Shown piece by piece: positions 9,365-20,980 of a DNA stretch of 64,000 nt. The translations under genes and the position numbers were made by a program. Each line of letters starts with the position of its first letter. The first letter of the stretch is position 1. Source of the stretch: Cryptomeria japonica (lineage: Eukaryota > Streptophyta > Pinopsida > Cupressales > Cupressaceae); contig NC_081407.1 in the NCBI RefSeq assembly GCF_030272615.1, forward strand, positions 439,423,213 to 439,487,212, written 5' to 3'. The notes beneath the pieces are model-generated. The model did no database searches, was not told the origin of the DNA, and saw only the letters and a program-made list of their open reading frames with translations.

Positions 9365-12300
9365 CTAAGTCTCTACCAGTGAGGCTATTTCCCCAAGCTA
9401 CTCTTTGAGATATTCAAAATTTTCCTTAGGCAAAGGCTTAGTAAAGATACCTGCAATCTTCTCTTTAGTATTCACATAAACCAATTTCACTTCTTTTGCT
9501 TCAACATTCTCTTTCAAAAAATTGAATTTGATAGAAACATGTTTAGTTTTAGAGTGAAATATATGATTCTTGGATATATCAATTGCTACCATATTATCAC
9601 AGTAAATAATTATAGGTTCTTTGCATTTTACCTTTATGTCCTTTAACATTTGCTTAATCCATAATACCTGAGTACAATTAGTTGCTGCTGCAAAATATTC
9701 TAATTCTGCTATTAATAATGATGTACAACTCTGTTTCTTGCTCAACCATGAAATCAATCTGCTACCAAGAAAGAATGCTCCATCGGTGGTGCTCTTTCTA
9801 TCATCTACATCTCCTACCCAATTAGCATCTGTGTATGCACATAAATCAAAATTTTCATCTTTAGGATACCATAAACCAAGATTTGTTGTGCCTTGTAGAT
9901 ATCGGAAAATCCTTTTTACTGCCGATTCATGATTTTCCTTAGGATTACTCTGAAATCTTGAAACAATACATACTGCATTCATAATATCAAGTCTTGTTTG
10001 TGTCAAATATAGTAAACCTCTAATCATAGATTTATATCTTGTCAGATTAATAGGTGATGTATCATCCTTCAATGGTAGTTTGTCAGTTGTAGTCATTGGA
10101 GTACTTACCAATTTAGATTTTTCCATACCAAAGTTCTTTCGTAGTTCTTTCAAGTTATTTTATTGAAATATGAATATAACTTTATCAGTCTGTGAAATCT
10201 GCAATCCTAAAAAGAATTTCATCTCCCCAATCATAGACATTTCAAATTATTCCTGCATATTATTAGAAAAGTCTTTACACAATCCATCTTCTCCTCCAAA
10301 AATTATATCATCAACAAAAACTTCAATAACAAAGATGTCATCATTAGTCACTTTGAAATATAAGTTGTTGTCAGCATTACCTTTAGTGTAACCAAGCTTC
10401 AAAAGATATTTGTCCAATCTAGCATACCAAGCTCTAGGAGCTTGCTTCAATCCATATAAATCTTTCCTTAACCTGTAAACCATATTTTTGTCATTTGTCA
10501 AAGAAAATCCATCAGGTTGTTCAATGTAAACTTCCTCTTCAAGATCACAATTTAGAAATGCACATTTAACATCCATTTGATATACTTTATAGTTCTTATG
10601 TGCTACAAATGCTAAAAATAGTCCGACTGCCTCAATTCTAGCTACCGGTGCAAAGGTTTCATTATAATCAATTCCCTCTTTTGGTGAATATCCCTTACAC
10701 ACTAATCTTGTTTTGTTTTTTATTACCGTACCATCTTCATTAAGTTTATTTCTAAATACCCATTTAGTTCCAATTACATTTTTGTTTTTAGGTCGAGGAA
10801 CCAATGTCCATGTGTTATTCTTTTCAGTTTGTTCCAATTCATCTTCCATATCTTTAATCCAATGTTTATCTTCACATGCCTCATTAACTGATGTTGGTTC
10901 AATTTGAGGAATTAGACATACCTCTTCATTTTCCAGTCTTCCTCTAGTCATTACACCTTGATACTTATTCCCAATTATCTGACTTTCAGAGTGATTCAAT
11001 CTTACATACCTGGGTGTATTCACTTGCTGCTGTTCTTTAGTCACTGTGGAATTCTTAGATGATGTCGGTGTGACTGGATCAACATCCGATGTATTTAGTG
11101 TAGGTTCATTTGTGATTATCTCAACTACCGGTTCAGAGTCCATAGACCTTGAATTACCCCTAAACTGTTCATCAATCTTCACATTTGCACTCTCAATGAT
11201 TTTCTGCAATCTTTTATTTAAACATCTATATGCCTTTCTCTTAGATGAATAACCAAGAAATATTCCTTCATCACTTCTAGGATCAAATTTACCAATATAA
11301 TCATCTTTCCTAATATAACATTTGCTTCCAAATATTCTGAAATATTTAAGAGTAGGAGTATTACCAAACCATAGTTCATGAGGGGTCTTACCGGTTTCAC
11401 CTTTGATGTGAACTCTGTTGAATGTGTAAACCATTGTATTGACTGCTTCTCTCCAATACACATGAGGTAGGTTTGTTTATGATATCATGCTTCTAGCTAC
11501 ATCCAAAATAGTTGTGTTCTTCCTTTCCACAACTCCATTTTGCTGGGGTGTCCAAGGTGTTAATAACTGTCTTCTGATTCCATTCTCTTCATAGAATGTA
11601 CTAAATTCCTTAGATGTGAATTCACCTCCTTGATATGATCTTAAACATTTGATTTTCTTACTCGTTTCATTCTTTATCATTACCTTGAATAGTTTGAATT
11701 TCCCAAAAGCTTTTCATTTCTCCCTGAGAAAAGTAACCCAATAGATTCTAGAATAATCATCAATGATTAGCATAAAATATCTATCTTGTTGTAAACTTCT
11801 AGTTCTTTCCGAACCACATAAATCAGTATGAATTAAATCAAGAACATTATTGGATTTCTCTAAAATACTCTTAAAAGTTGTTCTAATTTTCTTTCCAAAC
11901 TGACATTCCTTACATACCGGATTGTGAGGTTTTACAATCTTAGGTAAATCCCTTACTACCTTAGTTGTACTGATCTTCACAATGCAATCAAAGTTTACAT
12001 GACAAAGTCTCTTATACCATAACCAACTTTCATCAATATGTGCAATCAAGCATGTCTTCTCATTGTTATTCAAGTGAAAGATATTACCTCTAGTCTGATT
12101 ACCGGTTGCAATTTCCAAACCAGTTCTATTCATGATTTTGCATTTACCATTCTTGAATTGTAACTGAAATCCATTTTCAAATAATTGACTAACACTCAAA
12201 AGATTATGCTTCAAACCTTCAACATAATAAACATTGTCAGTATTGTGCTTACCATGAAAAGATATAGTTCCTTTTCCTCTCATCAAACAAGCTTTATCAT

Positions 12301-13519
12301 CCCCAAATCTTAGTAGACCTCCATTGTATTCCTGAAAGGTTAAGAATTTACTTTTATCACCAGTCATATGATGTGAACATCTAAAATCAATAATCCATTC
12401 ATCCTTTTCTTCAATTTTAGCTGCCAGGGCCTTCTCTACCGGTTGTATAGTAGGTGCCAGTTGATCTTTTGTTATTGCAACAAAAGCCCATCCATTGTCT
12501 GCCGATTCCTCATCAGAATCATCAGTAACTCCTTCATCAACATAGTAACATGATTTGTCTCTATTCTTCTTAAATCTGTATCTTTGATATTCAGGGTTAG
12601 GTTTATATGTTCTTTTAGCTTCTTCTTTCAATCTTGTATATCTATCAGGACACCTAGATGCCATATGACCAATTTTATTGCAGTTAAAATATTTAAATGG
12701 TGCTTTACCTTCATACTTACTTCCAACTGGACCTTTAGGCATTTTCCTTGCAAATAGTGCTTCAAGCTCTTCCAATTCTTCATTCTCTCTTCTGATGTCT
12801 TCAAGTTCTCTTGTATAAAGTGCTTTCCAATCAGATTTGTTAGATGATGATGATGATGCTGCAAATGATGATTGTTTGAAGGCTAAATCTATTTTAATTG
12901 TAGCAATAGGACCAAATTTCTCAAGTTCAAAAGCTGAAAGTTTTCCAACCAAGGTATCTCTAGATACTGATGTATTAGGCATTGTTCTCAATTCATTAAT
13001 AGCAGTTACTTTCATTTTGTATGCTAGTGGAAATTCTCTTAAAAATTTAGAAACAATTTCATCTTCGCTTAAGGATCCTCCACAACATTGTATACCCAAA
13101 ACAATTTCATTAACTCTTTCCATAAAAGCAGAAATTCTTTCATCTTCTTCCATTTTCGGATTTTCATACCTGACCTGGAAGCATTCCAGTTTTGCAATTT
13201 TGATAGTGATATCACCTTCATTCAATTCCTCTAATTTATCCCAAATATCTTTAGCTGTAGATCGGTCTGATAATCCCATGATTTGCTGATCTGACAATGC
13301 GCTCAAAAGTGTTTCTCTTGCTTTGCAATCATTATCCTTATCTTTAGCCAGATTTGGTGGATTAGGCTGACTCTGTGTAGGACCAATATAGGCATTCTTT
13401 GTAACATCCCATATGTATCTTCCAATGCAGTTCAAATGTGTCCCCATTCTATTTTTCCATATACCATAGCTAGTTCCATCAAGCTTCGGATTGTCGGTCC
13501 TGAAATAGTTAGTTGCCAC
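9365..13519 (-). pseudogene. COP-A gag-pol polyprotein, one frame with in-frame stops
   Basis: The start ATG (13519-13517) gives 'MATNYFRTDNPKLDGTSYG', the copia Gag N terminus; the natural stop is at 9367-9365, so the ancestral protein was about 1,384 residues. Domains in order: Gag (residues 1-270), CCHC knuckle with its first Cys changed ('YFNCNKIGHMASRC'), protease 'WIIDFRCSHHMTG' where the DSG triad has become DFR, integrase zinc region with one His lost ('WLWYKRLCHVN'), integrase 'HTDLCGSERT', RT '[20 protein letters not shown]' and '[10 protein letters not shown]', RNase H 'DANWVGDVDDRKSTT' and 'IIYCDNMVAIDISKN'. All pieces share one frame; about five stops (near 11713, 11476, 10246, 10170 and 9397) break it, with no frameshift needed. 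Catalytic losses show it is inactive. Confidence 0.95.
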
Positions 13520-13562
13520 AGAATCTCCTCAAGCTGTTAAACTTCTTCAAAAAGAGGACTTA

Positions 13563-13576
13563 GCTCTAATACCAAT
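13563..13576 (-). other. COP-A primer-binding site
   Basis: The minus strand reads ATTGGTATTAGAGC directly after the 5' LTR, one change from the usual ATTGGTATCAGAGC complementary to initiator tRNA-Met. Confidence 0.85.
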
Positions 13577-14636
13577 TTTTAGGACCTAGAGGAAATTGAG
13601 AGGGGTGGGGAGTGAATCAGTTGTCTTTTAATTTCAACCAAAATATAACTTAATCAAACTAGATGCATAATATCGGTAAACCAAACTTAATGCCGATTGA
13701 CAGTTTAATAGTTAATGACATACCAGTGAAGCTTAATGTATGAAACAGAAAAACAAATAACATGCACAACACATAACATAGATATTTGTACGTGGAAACC
13801 TTGTAAGGGGAAAAACCATGGTGGGAAACCTTACCCACAATCAGATGATACTACTGCAGATAGTATGTGTGTACAAATGGGGTCTGCACATGCAGAAAGG
13901 CCAACTACCTAGAGCTCACTGCTCAATCACAAAATGAGAGTCACATTGACTACAATTGGATGGTTAAATCCAATGATAATGTACTGCTCAAAGTAGCATC
14001 TTCATATGTTGAATTCAGTACCGGTTAAGCTCTGATTGTCTTCTTCAAAACCTTCCTTTAATCTTCAAATGATGTCTATGTGAGTAGCTCTGCTTATATT
14101 TGCATATACATTATTAAATTCCTCTTCCACTACCATGTTAATCTCATAAATGAGATCTTGCATATATACCAAAACCTAAGACCAAATATGTAGGTTGGCT
14201 CACTAAGAATATTACAATTAAATAAATTACAAATGAATCAATATGCGATGCATCATGTCAACTTAATGCATTTACAATAATAACCAATCAATAAATTATC
14301 TCCATAATGTGTCATGCTGATCTAGAATAGATAATGCTTGCCAGTCCATAACCTAGACCAATTTGCTGGTGACAACAAATATGCAAACTCAATTAGACCA
14401 ATAACCAAATCACCAAAACCAAGTGTCCAAACCATGTCTTTGACATAACCAAGTGATCTCCAGATGATAACAAGCCATCCTCTGTGTCGGTGAACAATAT
14501 AACCTGCTAGTGAACCAAATACCAGTGACTGTGCATAAGTCACTGAACTTGTTGGTGAACATAACCAAAGATCTTTAGTGTTGACAAGTGTTGACATTAA
14601 TGACAAAACCAATGCAACACATCCATAATAACAACA
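13577..14636 (-). repeat. COP-A 5' LTR (1,060 bp)
   Basis: Near-identical to 7962-9031, for example the shared 'gatgatactactgcagatagtatgtgtgtacaaatgggg' block. Its internal end is CCTAAAA instead of CCTAACA. It differs from the 3' copy by scattered substitutions, many of them C/T or G/A (for example accggt against accagt). Confidence 0.92.
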
Positions 14637-14641
14637 ACTCT

Positions 14642-14713
14642 TGTTGCATAAGCTGATTGATTCTCTTTGAGGGTTTAACCAGTTATGGCTGCATGAAGTG
14701 GTATCAGAGATGG
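14642..14713 (+). repeat. GY-B 5' LTR end and primer-binding site
   Basis: After COP-A the LTR resumes 'tgttgcataagctgattgatt' and ends GGCTGCATGA at 14696. Then follows AGTGGTATCAGAGATGG, containing TGGTATCAGAG, the initiator tRNA-Met binding site (about 14699-14710). Confidence 0.85.
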
Positions 14714-14798
14714 TTATGAAATGACTAGTGGAAGTGTTGTTTGTGAATATTGAGGCATTCCTTTGGGTGGATAGATTGCCGATTGAGGCAGGCTGCAC

Positions 14799-15416
14799 AT
14801 GTGTTCAATAGATCGTCGAGGGGAGGCAATTGAAACTGGTAGTCAGATCACTGAGTTGAGGAAGTTCATTGGAGTGGAAGAGGAGATACCGCCTAGAAGG
14901 ACAAATCCCCGAAGGGTAGAGCAGATGATGGAGGACTTCAAGAATGAAGTGAGGAATGAAATCCGAAATGATTTGGCTGGTTTGCTGAGAAACCCTAAGT
15001 TTGAGGATGAATATGAAGAAGCCAGTGAAGAGTTTGGAGAAGGCGAAGGACCAAAAGATGAAAGAGAGGAAAGATTCCTGAGAGCAGTGGCGCAAGTGAG
15101 TAAAGTTCATAAATTCAAAGTTTCAAACTTTTTCGAAACACTAAACGTAGAGGATCTGATTGATTGGATTGGAGAGTTGGAGGATTATTTTGAGTTTGAG
15201 GATGTCAAGGACCCATAGAGAGTCTGGTTGGCATAGACTAAGTTGAAAGGGCATGCTGCCCTATGATGGAAAGAATTGTAGAAAGATAGAGTAGAGAATG
15301 GTAAATTGAAGATCACCCGGTGGAGACAAAAGGTTGCAAGATTGAAGGCCAAGTTCATACTGGGAGACTATGAATTAGAATTGTTTAAGAAGTTGCAGAA
15401 CGTAAAATAGAGAAAT
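14799..15416 (+). pseudogene. GY-B gag, N-terminal part
   Basis: Ty3/gypsy Gag. It starts 'MCSIDRRGEAIETGSQITE', has an acidic coiled stretch 'EDEYEEASEEFGEGEG', then the gag core 'LIDWIGELEDYFEFEDVKDP', 'TKLKGHAAL' and 'ARLKAKFILGDYELELFKKL'. Stops after residue 139 (TAG) and a few later codons fall where relatives have Lys, Gln or Trp. The frame stops at the COP-C target duplication (15412-15416) and resumes at 24062 as 'MTVKEYTKEL', in register once COP-C and one duplication copy are removed. The ATG at 14799 is the first in this frame after the primer-binding site. Confidence 0.85.
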
Positions 15417-15508
15417 TATTGGTATTATGGATGTGTTGCACTAGTTTTGTCATTGATGTCAATACTTATCAACACTTATCCTTCTGGAGATCTTTGGTTA
15501 TGTTCATC
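15417..15508 (+). repeat. COP-C 5' LTR stub
   Basis: 'tattggtattatggatgtgttgca...ggttatgttcatc' matches the first 92 bp of the 3' LTR at 18491-18582 with a few substitutions. It breaks off into coding sequence at 15509. Confidence 0.9.
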
Positions 15509-18110
15509 TAAGGCAGTGAGGGATTTACCTAAGATTGTAAAACCTCATAATCTAGTATGTAAGGAATGTCAAATGGGAAAGCAAGTTAGAACAGCTTTTA
15601 AGAGTATTTATGAGAAATCCAATAATGTTCTTGATTTAATTCATACTGACTTGTGTGGTCTGGCAAGAACAAGAAATCTATAGGGAGATAGATACATTAT
15701 GCTAATCATTCATGATTATTCTAGAATATGTTGGATTACTTTTCTCAGGGAGAAATCAGAAGCTTTTGGGAAATTTAAATTATTCAAGGCACTGGTAGAG
15801 AATGAAACTGGTAAGAAAATCAAATGTTTAAGATTAGGTCAAGGAGGTGAATTTACATCTAAGGAGTTCAATACATTTTGTGAAGTGAATGGAATTAGAA
15901 GACAACTATTAGCACCCCAGACACCTCAGCAAAATGGAGTTGTGGAAAGGAAGAACATAACTATTCTAGATGTAGCTAGAAGCATGATATTAGAAGCAAA
16001 TCTACCTCATGTGTATTGGAGAGAAGCAGTGAATACAACAATTTACACTTTCAACAAAGTTCACATCAAAGGTGAAACCGGTAAGACACCTTATGAATTA
16101 TGGTTTGGTAATATTCCTACTCTTAAATACTTCAGAATATTTGGAAGCAAATGTTACATTAGGAGAGATGAGTATATTGGTAAATTTGATCCTAGAATTG
16201 ATGAAGGAATATTTTCTGGTTATTCATCTAAGAGCAAAGCATATAGATGTTTTAATAAAAGATTGCAGAAAATCATTGAGAGTGCAAATGTGAAGATAGA
16301 TGAATAATTTAGAGGAAATTCAAGGTCTATGGATTCTGAACCGACAGGTTAGATGATCACAAATGAACCTATACATAGTGCACCAATACAGAATGTGGAT
16401 CTACTCACACGAGTATCATCAGAGAATTCCACAGTGACTGAAGAACAACAAGTGAACACACCCAGGTATGTAAGACTAAATCACTCTGAAAGTCAGACAA
16501 TTGGAAATAAGTATCAAGGAGTTATGACAAGAGGAAGAATTACAAATGAAGAGGTATGTTTAATTTCTCAAATTGAACCAACATTTGTTATTGAGGCATG
16601 TGAAGATAAACATTGGATTAATGCTATGGAAGATGAATTAGAACAAATTGAAAAGAACAATACATGGACATTGCAACCCCGACCTAAAGATAAAAATGTA
16701 ATTGGAACTAAATGGGTATTCAGAAATAAACTTAATGAAGATGGTAAGGTAATCAGAAACAAAGCCAGATTAGTGTGTAAGGGATATTCACAGAAAGAAG
16801 GAATTGATTATGATGAAACCTTTGCACCGGTAGCTAGAATTGAGGCAGTCAGATTATTTCTTGCATTTGTAGCACACAAGAACTATAAAGTATATCAAAT
16901 GGATGTAAAATGTGCATTTCTAAATGGTGATCTTGAAGAGGAAGTTTACATTGAACAACCTGATGGATTTTCATTGACAAATGATAAAGATATGGTTTGC
17001 AGATTAAGGAAAGCTTTATATGGATTGAGGCAAGCTCCTAGAGCTTGATATGCTAGATTGGACAAATATCTTTTGAAGCTTGGTTACACTAAAGGTAATG
17101 ATGAAAACAACTTATATTTCAAAGTGACTAATGAAGACATCTTGGTTATTAAATTTTTTGTTTATGACATCATTTTTGGAGGAGGAGATGGATTGTGTAG
17201 AGACTTTGCTAATAAGATGCAGGAAAAAAATGAAATTTCTAGGATTGGGGAGATAAAATTATTTTTAGGATTGTAAATTTCATAGACTGATAAAGGTATA
17301 TTCATTTGTCAAACAAAGTACTTCAAGGAACTACTGAAGAAATTTGGTATGAAAAACTCTAAACTGATAAGTACTCCTATGACTACAATTGATAAATTGA
17401 CATTGAAGGATGATTCAACTCCTATTAATTTGACAAGATACAAATCTATGATTGGAGGTTTACTATATTTGACACAAACAAGACCTAATATAATGAATGC
17501 AATGTGTATTGTTTCAAGATTTCAGAGTAATCCTAGAGAAAACCATGAATCGGTGGTGAAAAGGATTTTTCGGTATTTACAAGGCACAACAAATCTTTGT
17601 TTATGGTATCCTAAAGATGAAAATTTTCATTTATGTGCATACAACGATGCAAATTGGGTAGGAGATGTAGATGAAAGAAAGAGAGCCACCAGCGAGACAT
17701 TCTTTCTTGGTAGCAGATTGATTTCATGGTTGAGCAAGAAACAAAGTTGTACATCATTATCAACAACAGAATCAGGATATGTTGCAGCAGCAACTAATTG
17801 CACTCAAGTATTATCGATTAAGAAAATGTTGAAGGACATAAAGGTAAAATGCAAAGAACCTATAATTATTTACTGTGATAATTCAACAGCAATTGATATA
17901 TCTAAGAATCCGATATTTCACTTTAAAAATAAACATGTTTCTATCAAATATAATTTTCTGAAAGAGAATATTGAAGCAAAAGAAGTGAGATTGTTTTAGG
18001 TGAATGCTAAAGAGCAGATTGCAGATATGTTTACTAGGCCTTTGCCTAAGGAAACTTTTGAATATCTGAGAGAGAAGCTTGGGGTTATACCCTCACTAGT
18101 AGAGACCTAG
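15509..18110 (+). pseudogene. COP-C integrase, reverse transcriptase and RNase H (stops, no frameshift)
   Basis: All pieces lie in a single frame from the deletion junction to the natural stop TAG at 18108-18110. Integrase: 'CKECQMGKQVRT', 'HTDLCGLART', 'LIIHDYSRICWITFLREKSE' (first catalytic D region), 'GGEFTSKEFNTFCE', 'QNGVVERKN' and 'RIFGSKCYI'. RT: '[15 protein letters not shown]', '[20 protein letters not shown]', 'GLRQAPRA' then TGA in place of Trp, and the active site 'FFVYDIIFGG', where VDD has become VYD, destroying the first catalytic aspartate of YXDD. RNase H: 'DANWVGDVDERKRAT' and 'IIYCDNSTAIDISKN'. C terminus 'LPKETFEYLREKLGV'. Roughly seven stops occur. Gag and protease are absent. 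Confidence 0.93.
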
Positions 18111-18282
18111 ACAGTTGATGATTGGCATCAAATTGACAGAATTAACAGAGAAACCTTTTTTCCATCTCTGATGGAGGAGAGCTACTTCTCAAAGGGAGTA
18201 GTTGGTTATAATAATTGGTTATTGTAATTGGTTCTATGAATTGGTTTTATCTGGTATTTATATTGCTTTGGCATTTGATGTC

Positions 18283-18490
18283 AAAGGGGGAGAGATATCT
18301 ATGAAAAAAAAAAATTTAATCTTTGGGGAGAGATTACTTATTGGGGGAGTGATATATACTCTCTACATTTGTATTTTTATTTCTGGTATTGATCTATTAT
18401 GGAGATTGTTGGTTTTTGGTTTTTGGCATTTTGTTTTGGCACTTAGATGTTTTTCCATCTTGTGTTGCCATCAATGCCAAAGAGGGAGAT
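18283..18490 (+). other. COP-C double polypurine tract
   Basis: TGATGTCAAAGGGGGAGAGA (upstream tract, about 18283-18294) and AAAGAGGGAGAT at 18479-18490, the latter abutting the 3' LTR start TGTTGATATTATGG. The spacing is about 196 bp. Confidence 0.75.
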
Positions 18491-19255
18491 TGTTGATATT
18501 ATGGATGTGTTGCATTGGTTTTGTCATTGATGTCAACACTTATCAACACTTATCCTTTTGGAGATCTTTGGTTATGTTCATCGACAAGTTCAGTGACTTA
18601 TGCACAGTCACCGATATATTGTTCACCGACACTGAGGATGACTTGTTATCATCTGGAGATCACTTGGTTATGTCAAAGACATGGTTTGGACACTTGGTTT
18701 TGGTATTTTGGTTATTGGTCTAATCAAGTTGACATATTTGTTGTTACCGGCAAATTGGTCTAGGTTATGGACCGTCATGCATTATCTATTCTAGATCAGC
18801 ACGACACGTTATGGAGATGATATTGTTGCAATTGCATTGAGCCGACATGATGCATCACATCTTGACTTATCTATAATTGATTTAATTGTAATATTCTTTA
18901 TTAGCCGACCTACACATTTGGTCTTAGGTTTTGGTATATATGTAAGATCTCATTTGTGAGATGATGTAATAGGTAGAAGGAAGATAACGATATATGGTTG
19001 TGGTATTGTAACATGGCATGTGTTAATATTGAAGATCATATGAGCAAACCATAGAGAAGGAGATTATCAAAGCTTAACCGGTACTGAATCTAGCATTGGA
19101 GATGCTACTTTGAGCAGTACATTATCATTAGATTTAATCATCCAAATGTAGTCAGTGTGACTCCTATTTTGTGATTGAGCAGTGAGCTCTAGGTAGTTGG
19201 CCTTTTTGCATGTACAAAACCCCATTTGTATGCACATACTATCTGCAGTAGTATC
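18491..19255 (+). repeat. COP-C 3' LTR, first part
   Basis: Starts TGTTGATATTATGGATGTGT and aligns with the reverse complement of the COP-A LTRs. It is cut at 19255 by insertion D (duplication GTATC) and resumes at 23792. Confidence 0.9.
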
Positions 19256-20048
19256 TGCCATGCCCAAACTTTTGGGCAAAAATTGTATAACAATTTTTCT
19301 TTTTGAACATCAAAATCTCATAGAATAATCTACATTCATAACGAAGTCAATGAAGTTTTGTCTTAACTAAGATGTAAATAGGATTGTTTACTAAGATTGG
19401 ATTAATTAAATCTCTCATTAAAGCTACATTAATTAATGAAGACTAATTATTCCTTAAGAGGGTTATCGCAATTTAATTAGTTAGTTTAATTAACCTAATT
19501 AAATTGCCGCTAATTAAAGTCGAGGGATATTTAAATATCTTGATTGCATTTAAAACATTCCAAGCAAAACAATGACAATGCTATCTTAAACTTAAAATTA
19601 ATTAATTAGGCGCGTGCAAATTCATTATTTAAATTTAACCAATAAGGTTTCAAATTCAATGATGTTAGTTGCCAAATAAATCATATTTATACTATAGCCA
19701 ATATTAATTTCCCCTAAACCTTCCAAATTTCGACTATTAAATAATCTAGCCAAAATTGGCCTCATAGGTTAGAAATTTGTATAAAATGATTAATAATTTT
19801 CATTTACAAATTTCTCCCAAATTAAATTTAACTTGATGTCCACATTTAATTAAATACAAAAATTATCTATGCAATATCCTTATTAATAATCCTTGATAAA
19901 ATTACATCAATAATTGTGATATTAGAACTATATAAAATTAATCCCCCAATTTAAAATTCTGCTAAAAGTGAAAGGGGTCTAATTATTACTTAAGCGTTCA
20001 TTAATATTTATTAATAAAATAAAATTAAATAGGTTTTCAACTTAATCT

Positions 20049-20050
<2 letters not shown>

Positions 20051-20098
<48 letters not shown>
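20051..20098. repeat. (TA)n microsatellite
   Basis: A run of about 24 TA dinucleotides followed by a short CA stretch, inside D. Confidence 0.97.
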
Positions 20099-20106
<8 letters not shown>

Positions 20107-20271
20107 ATTGGATGAACAAATCTATATTTATACCTATTTATACATGTATTTTTTTTAAATAAAATGAACCAACTATACCCATTAAATATTATATTGCAAC
20201 TTATAAATAAACCCTAAATTAAAAGTTATAATTAGACTATAATTCAAATTCCCTTTCTTATTTTTATATGC

Positions 20272-20431
20272 AAACCCTAACCCGAATATGGGCTAGGGTT
20301 GCATTTCCAATATATCTTTGTTATTTAAATGCTAACCCTAACCTGAAATTGGGTTAGGGTTGCATTTTTAGCATCTAGAATTCTTTTCTTTTTTTAAATG
20401 TTTTTACCCTAACCTGAAATTGGGTTAGGGT
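20272..20431. repeat. Three CCCTAA/TTAGGG hairpins
   Basis: Three inverted repeats at about 20272-20301, 20332-20361 and 20405-20431, each of the form ACCCTAACC-(T/C)GAAATT-GGGTTAGGGT (the first is slightly degenerate). The arms resemble plant telomere repeat sequence but are arranged as hairpins, not as head-to-tail arrays. Confidence 0.85.
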
Positions 20432-20572
20432 TTATTATTATTATTTTTGTGTGTGTGTGCAAGGTTCGGTGGCCATGAGGTAGCGACCGTGGAGGCGGAG
20501 CAGCAGAGGATGAAGGGCCAAGGCGGGGGGTGGGGCGTCCAAGGGGAAACCATGTAGGTCGGTCGGGATCCA

Positions 20573-20795
20573 TCCACTATATTTAACCACAGTGGCAGCC
20601 CCCGTGTCGTCCACTGTGTTTAAGCATAGTGGTGGTCCCCGTGCCATCCACTGTGCTTAAACACAGTGGCGGCTCGGCCGTGCCGTCCACTGTGGTTAAA
20701 CACAGTGGCTCGGCCACCCGTCGTCCACTGTGTTTAACCACAATGGCTTGACTCTCATCGTCCACTGTGTTTAAACACAGTGGCTCAGTCATGCC
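20573..20795. repeat. Palindromic minisatellite, six units of 37-39 bp
   Basis: Units begin TCCACTGTG at 20573, 20610, 20647, 20686, 20724 and 20761. Each carries an imperfect or perfect version of the 22-bp palindrome CCACTGTGTTTAAACACAGTGG; the last unit is perfect. Linkers are GC-rich (CCGTGTCG, CCGTGCCG, ACCCGTCG) in otherwise AT-rich DNA. Minus-strand frames here are by-products of the repeat. Confidence 0.95.
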
Positions 20796-20854
20796 GCAAC
20801 TCGGTAACCCTATATTTTTTTTAATATATTTTATTTTGAAATAATTTTTTTTGT

Positions 20855-20904
20855 ATAGATATATATATTTATATAAAGATATATATATATATGTATATAT
20901 ATAC

Positions 20905-20935
<31 letters not shown>

Positions 20936-20940
20936 CATAT

Positions 20941-20977
<37 letters not shown>

Positions 20978-20980
20978 TAT
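20855..20980. repeat. AT-rich microsatellite cluster
   Basis: Alternating (TA)n broken by ACATA and AGATA steps, strongly self-complementary, inside D. Confidence 0.95.

Larger units (their letters stand above)
7962..14636 (-). mobile_element. COP-A: full-length Ty1/copia element (6.7 kb)
   Basis: Complete minus-strand copia element inserted in the GY-B 5' LTR. The duplication ACTCT lies at 7957-7961 and 14637-14641. LTRs of 1,070 and 1,060 bp, primer-binding site at 13563-13576, one gag-pol frame in copia order (gag, protease, integrase, RT, RNase H), and polypurine tract at 9032-9046. The uninterrupted target is confirmed by the GY-B 3' LTR (around 27735), which reads straight through the site. 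Confidence 0.95.

Noticed and set aside
12837-13289. A 150-codon plus-strand frame
   Set aside because: Antisense shadow of COP-A gag. The same shadow appears at 55332-55727 over COP-I gag.
20573-20795. Regular palindromic repeats that could suggest a CRISPR array
   Set aside because: The linkers are 15-17 bp, GC-rich and similar to each other, not unique spacers; no cas genes; the surroundings are a plant genome.
20441-20906. Two minus-strand frames of 68 and 107 codons with repeated 'CLNTVDG'-like phrases
   Set aside because: They are translations of the palindromic 37-bp minisatellite and AT arrays; no gene signal remains outside the repeat.
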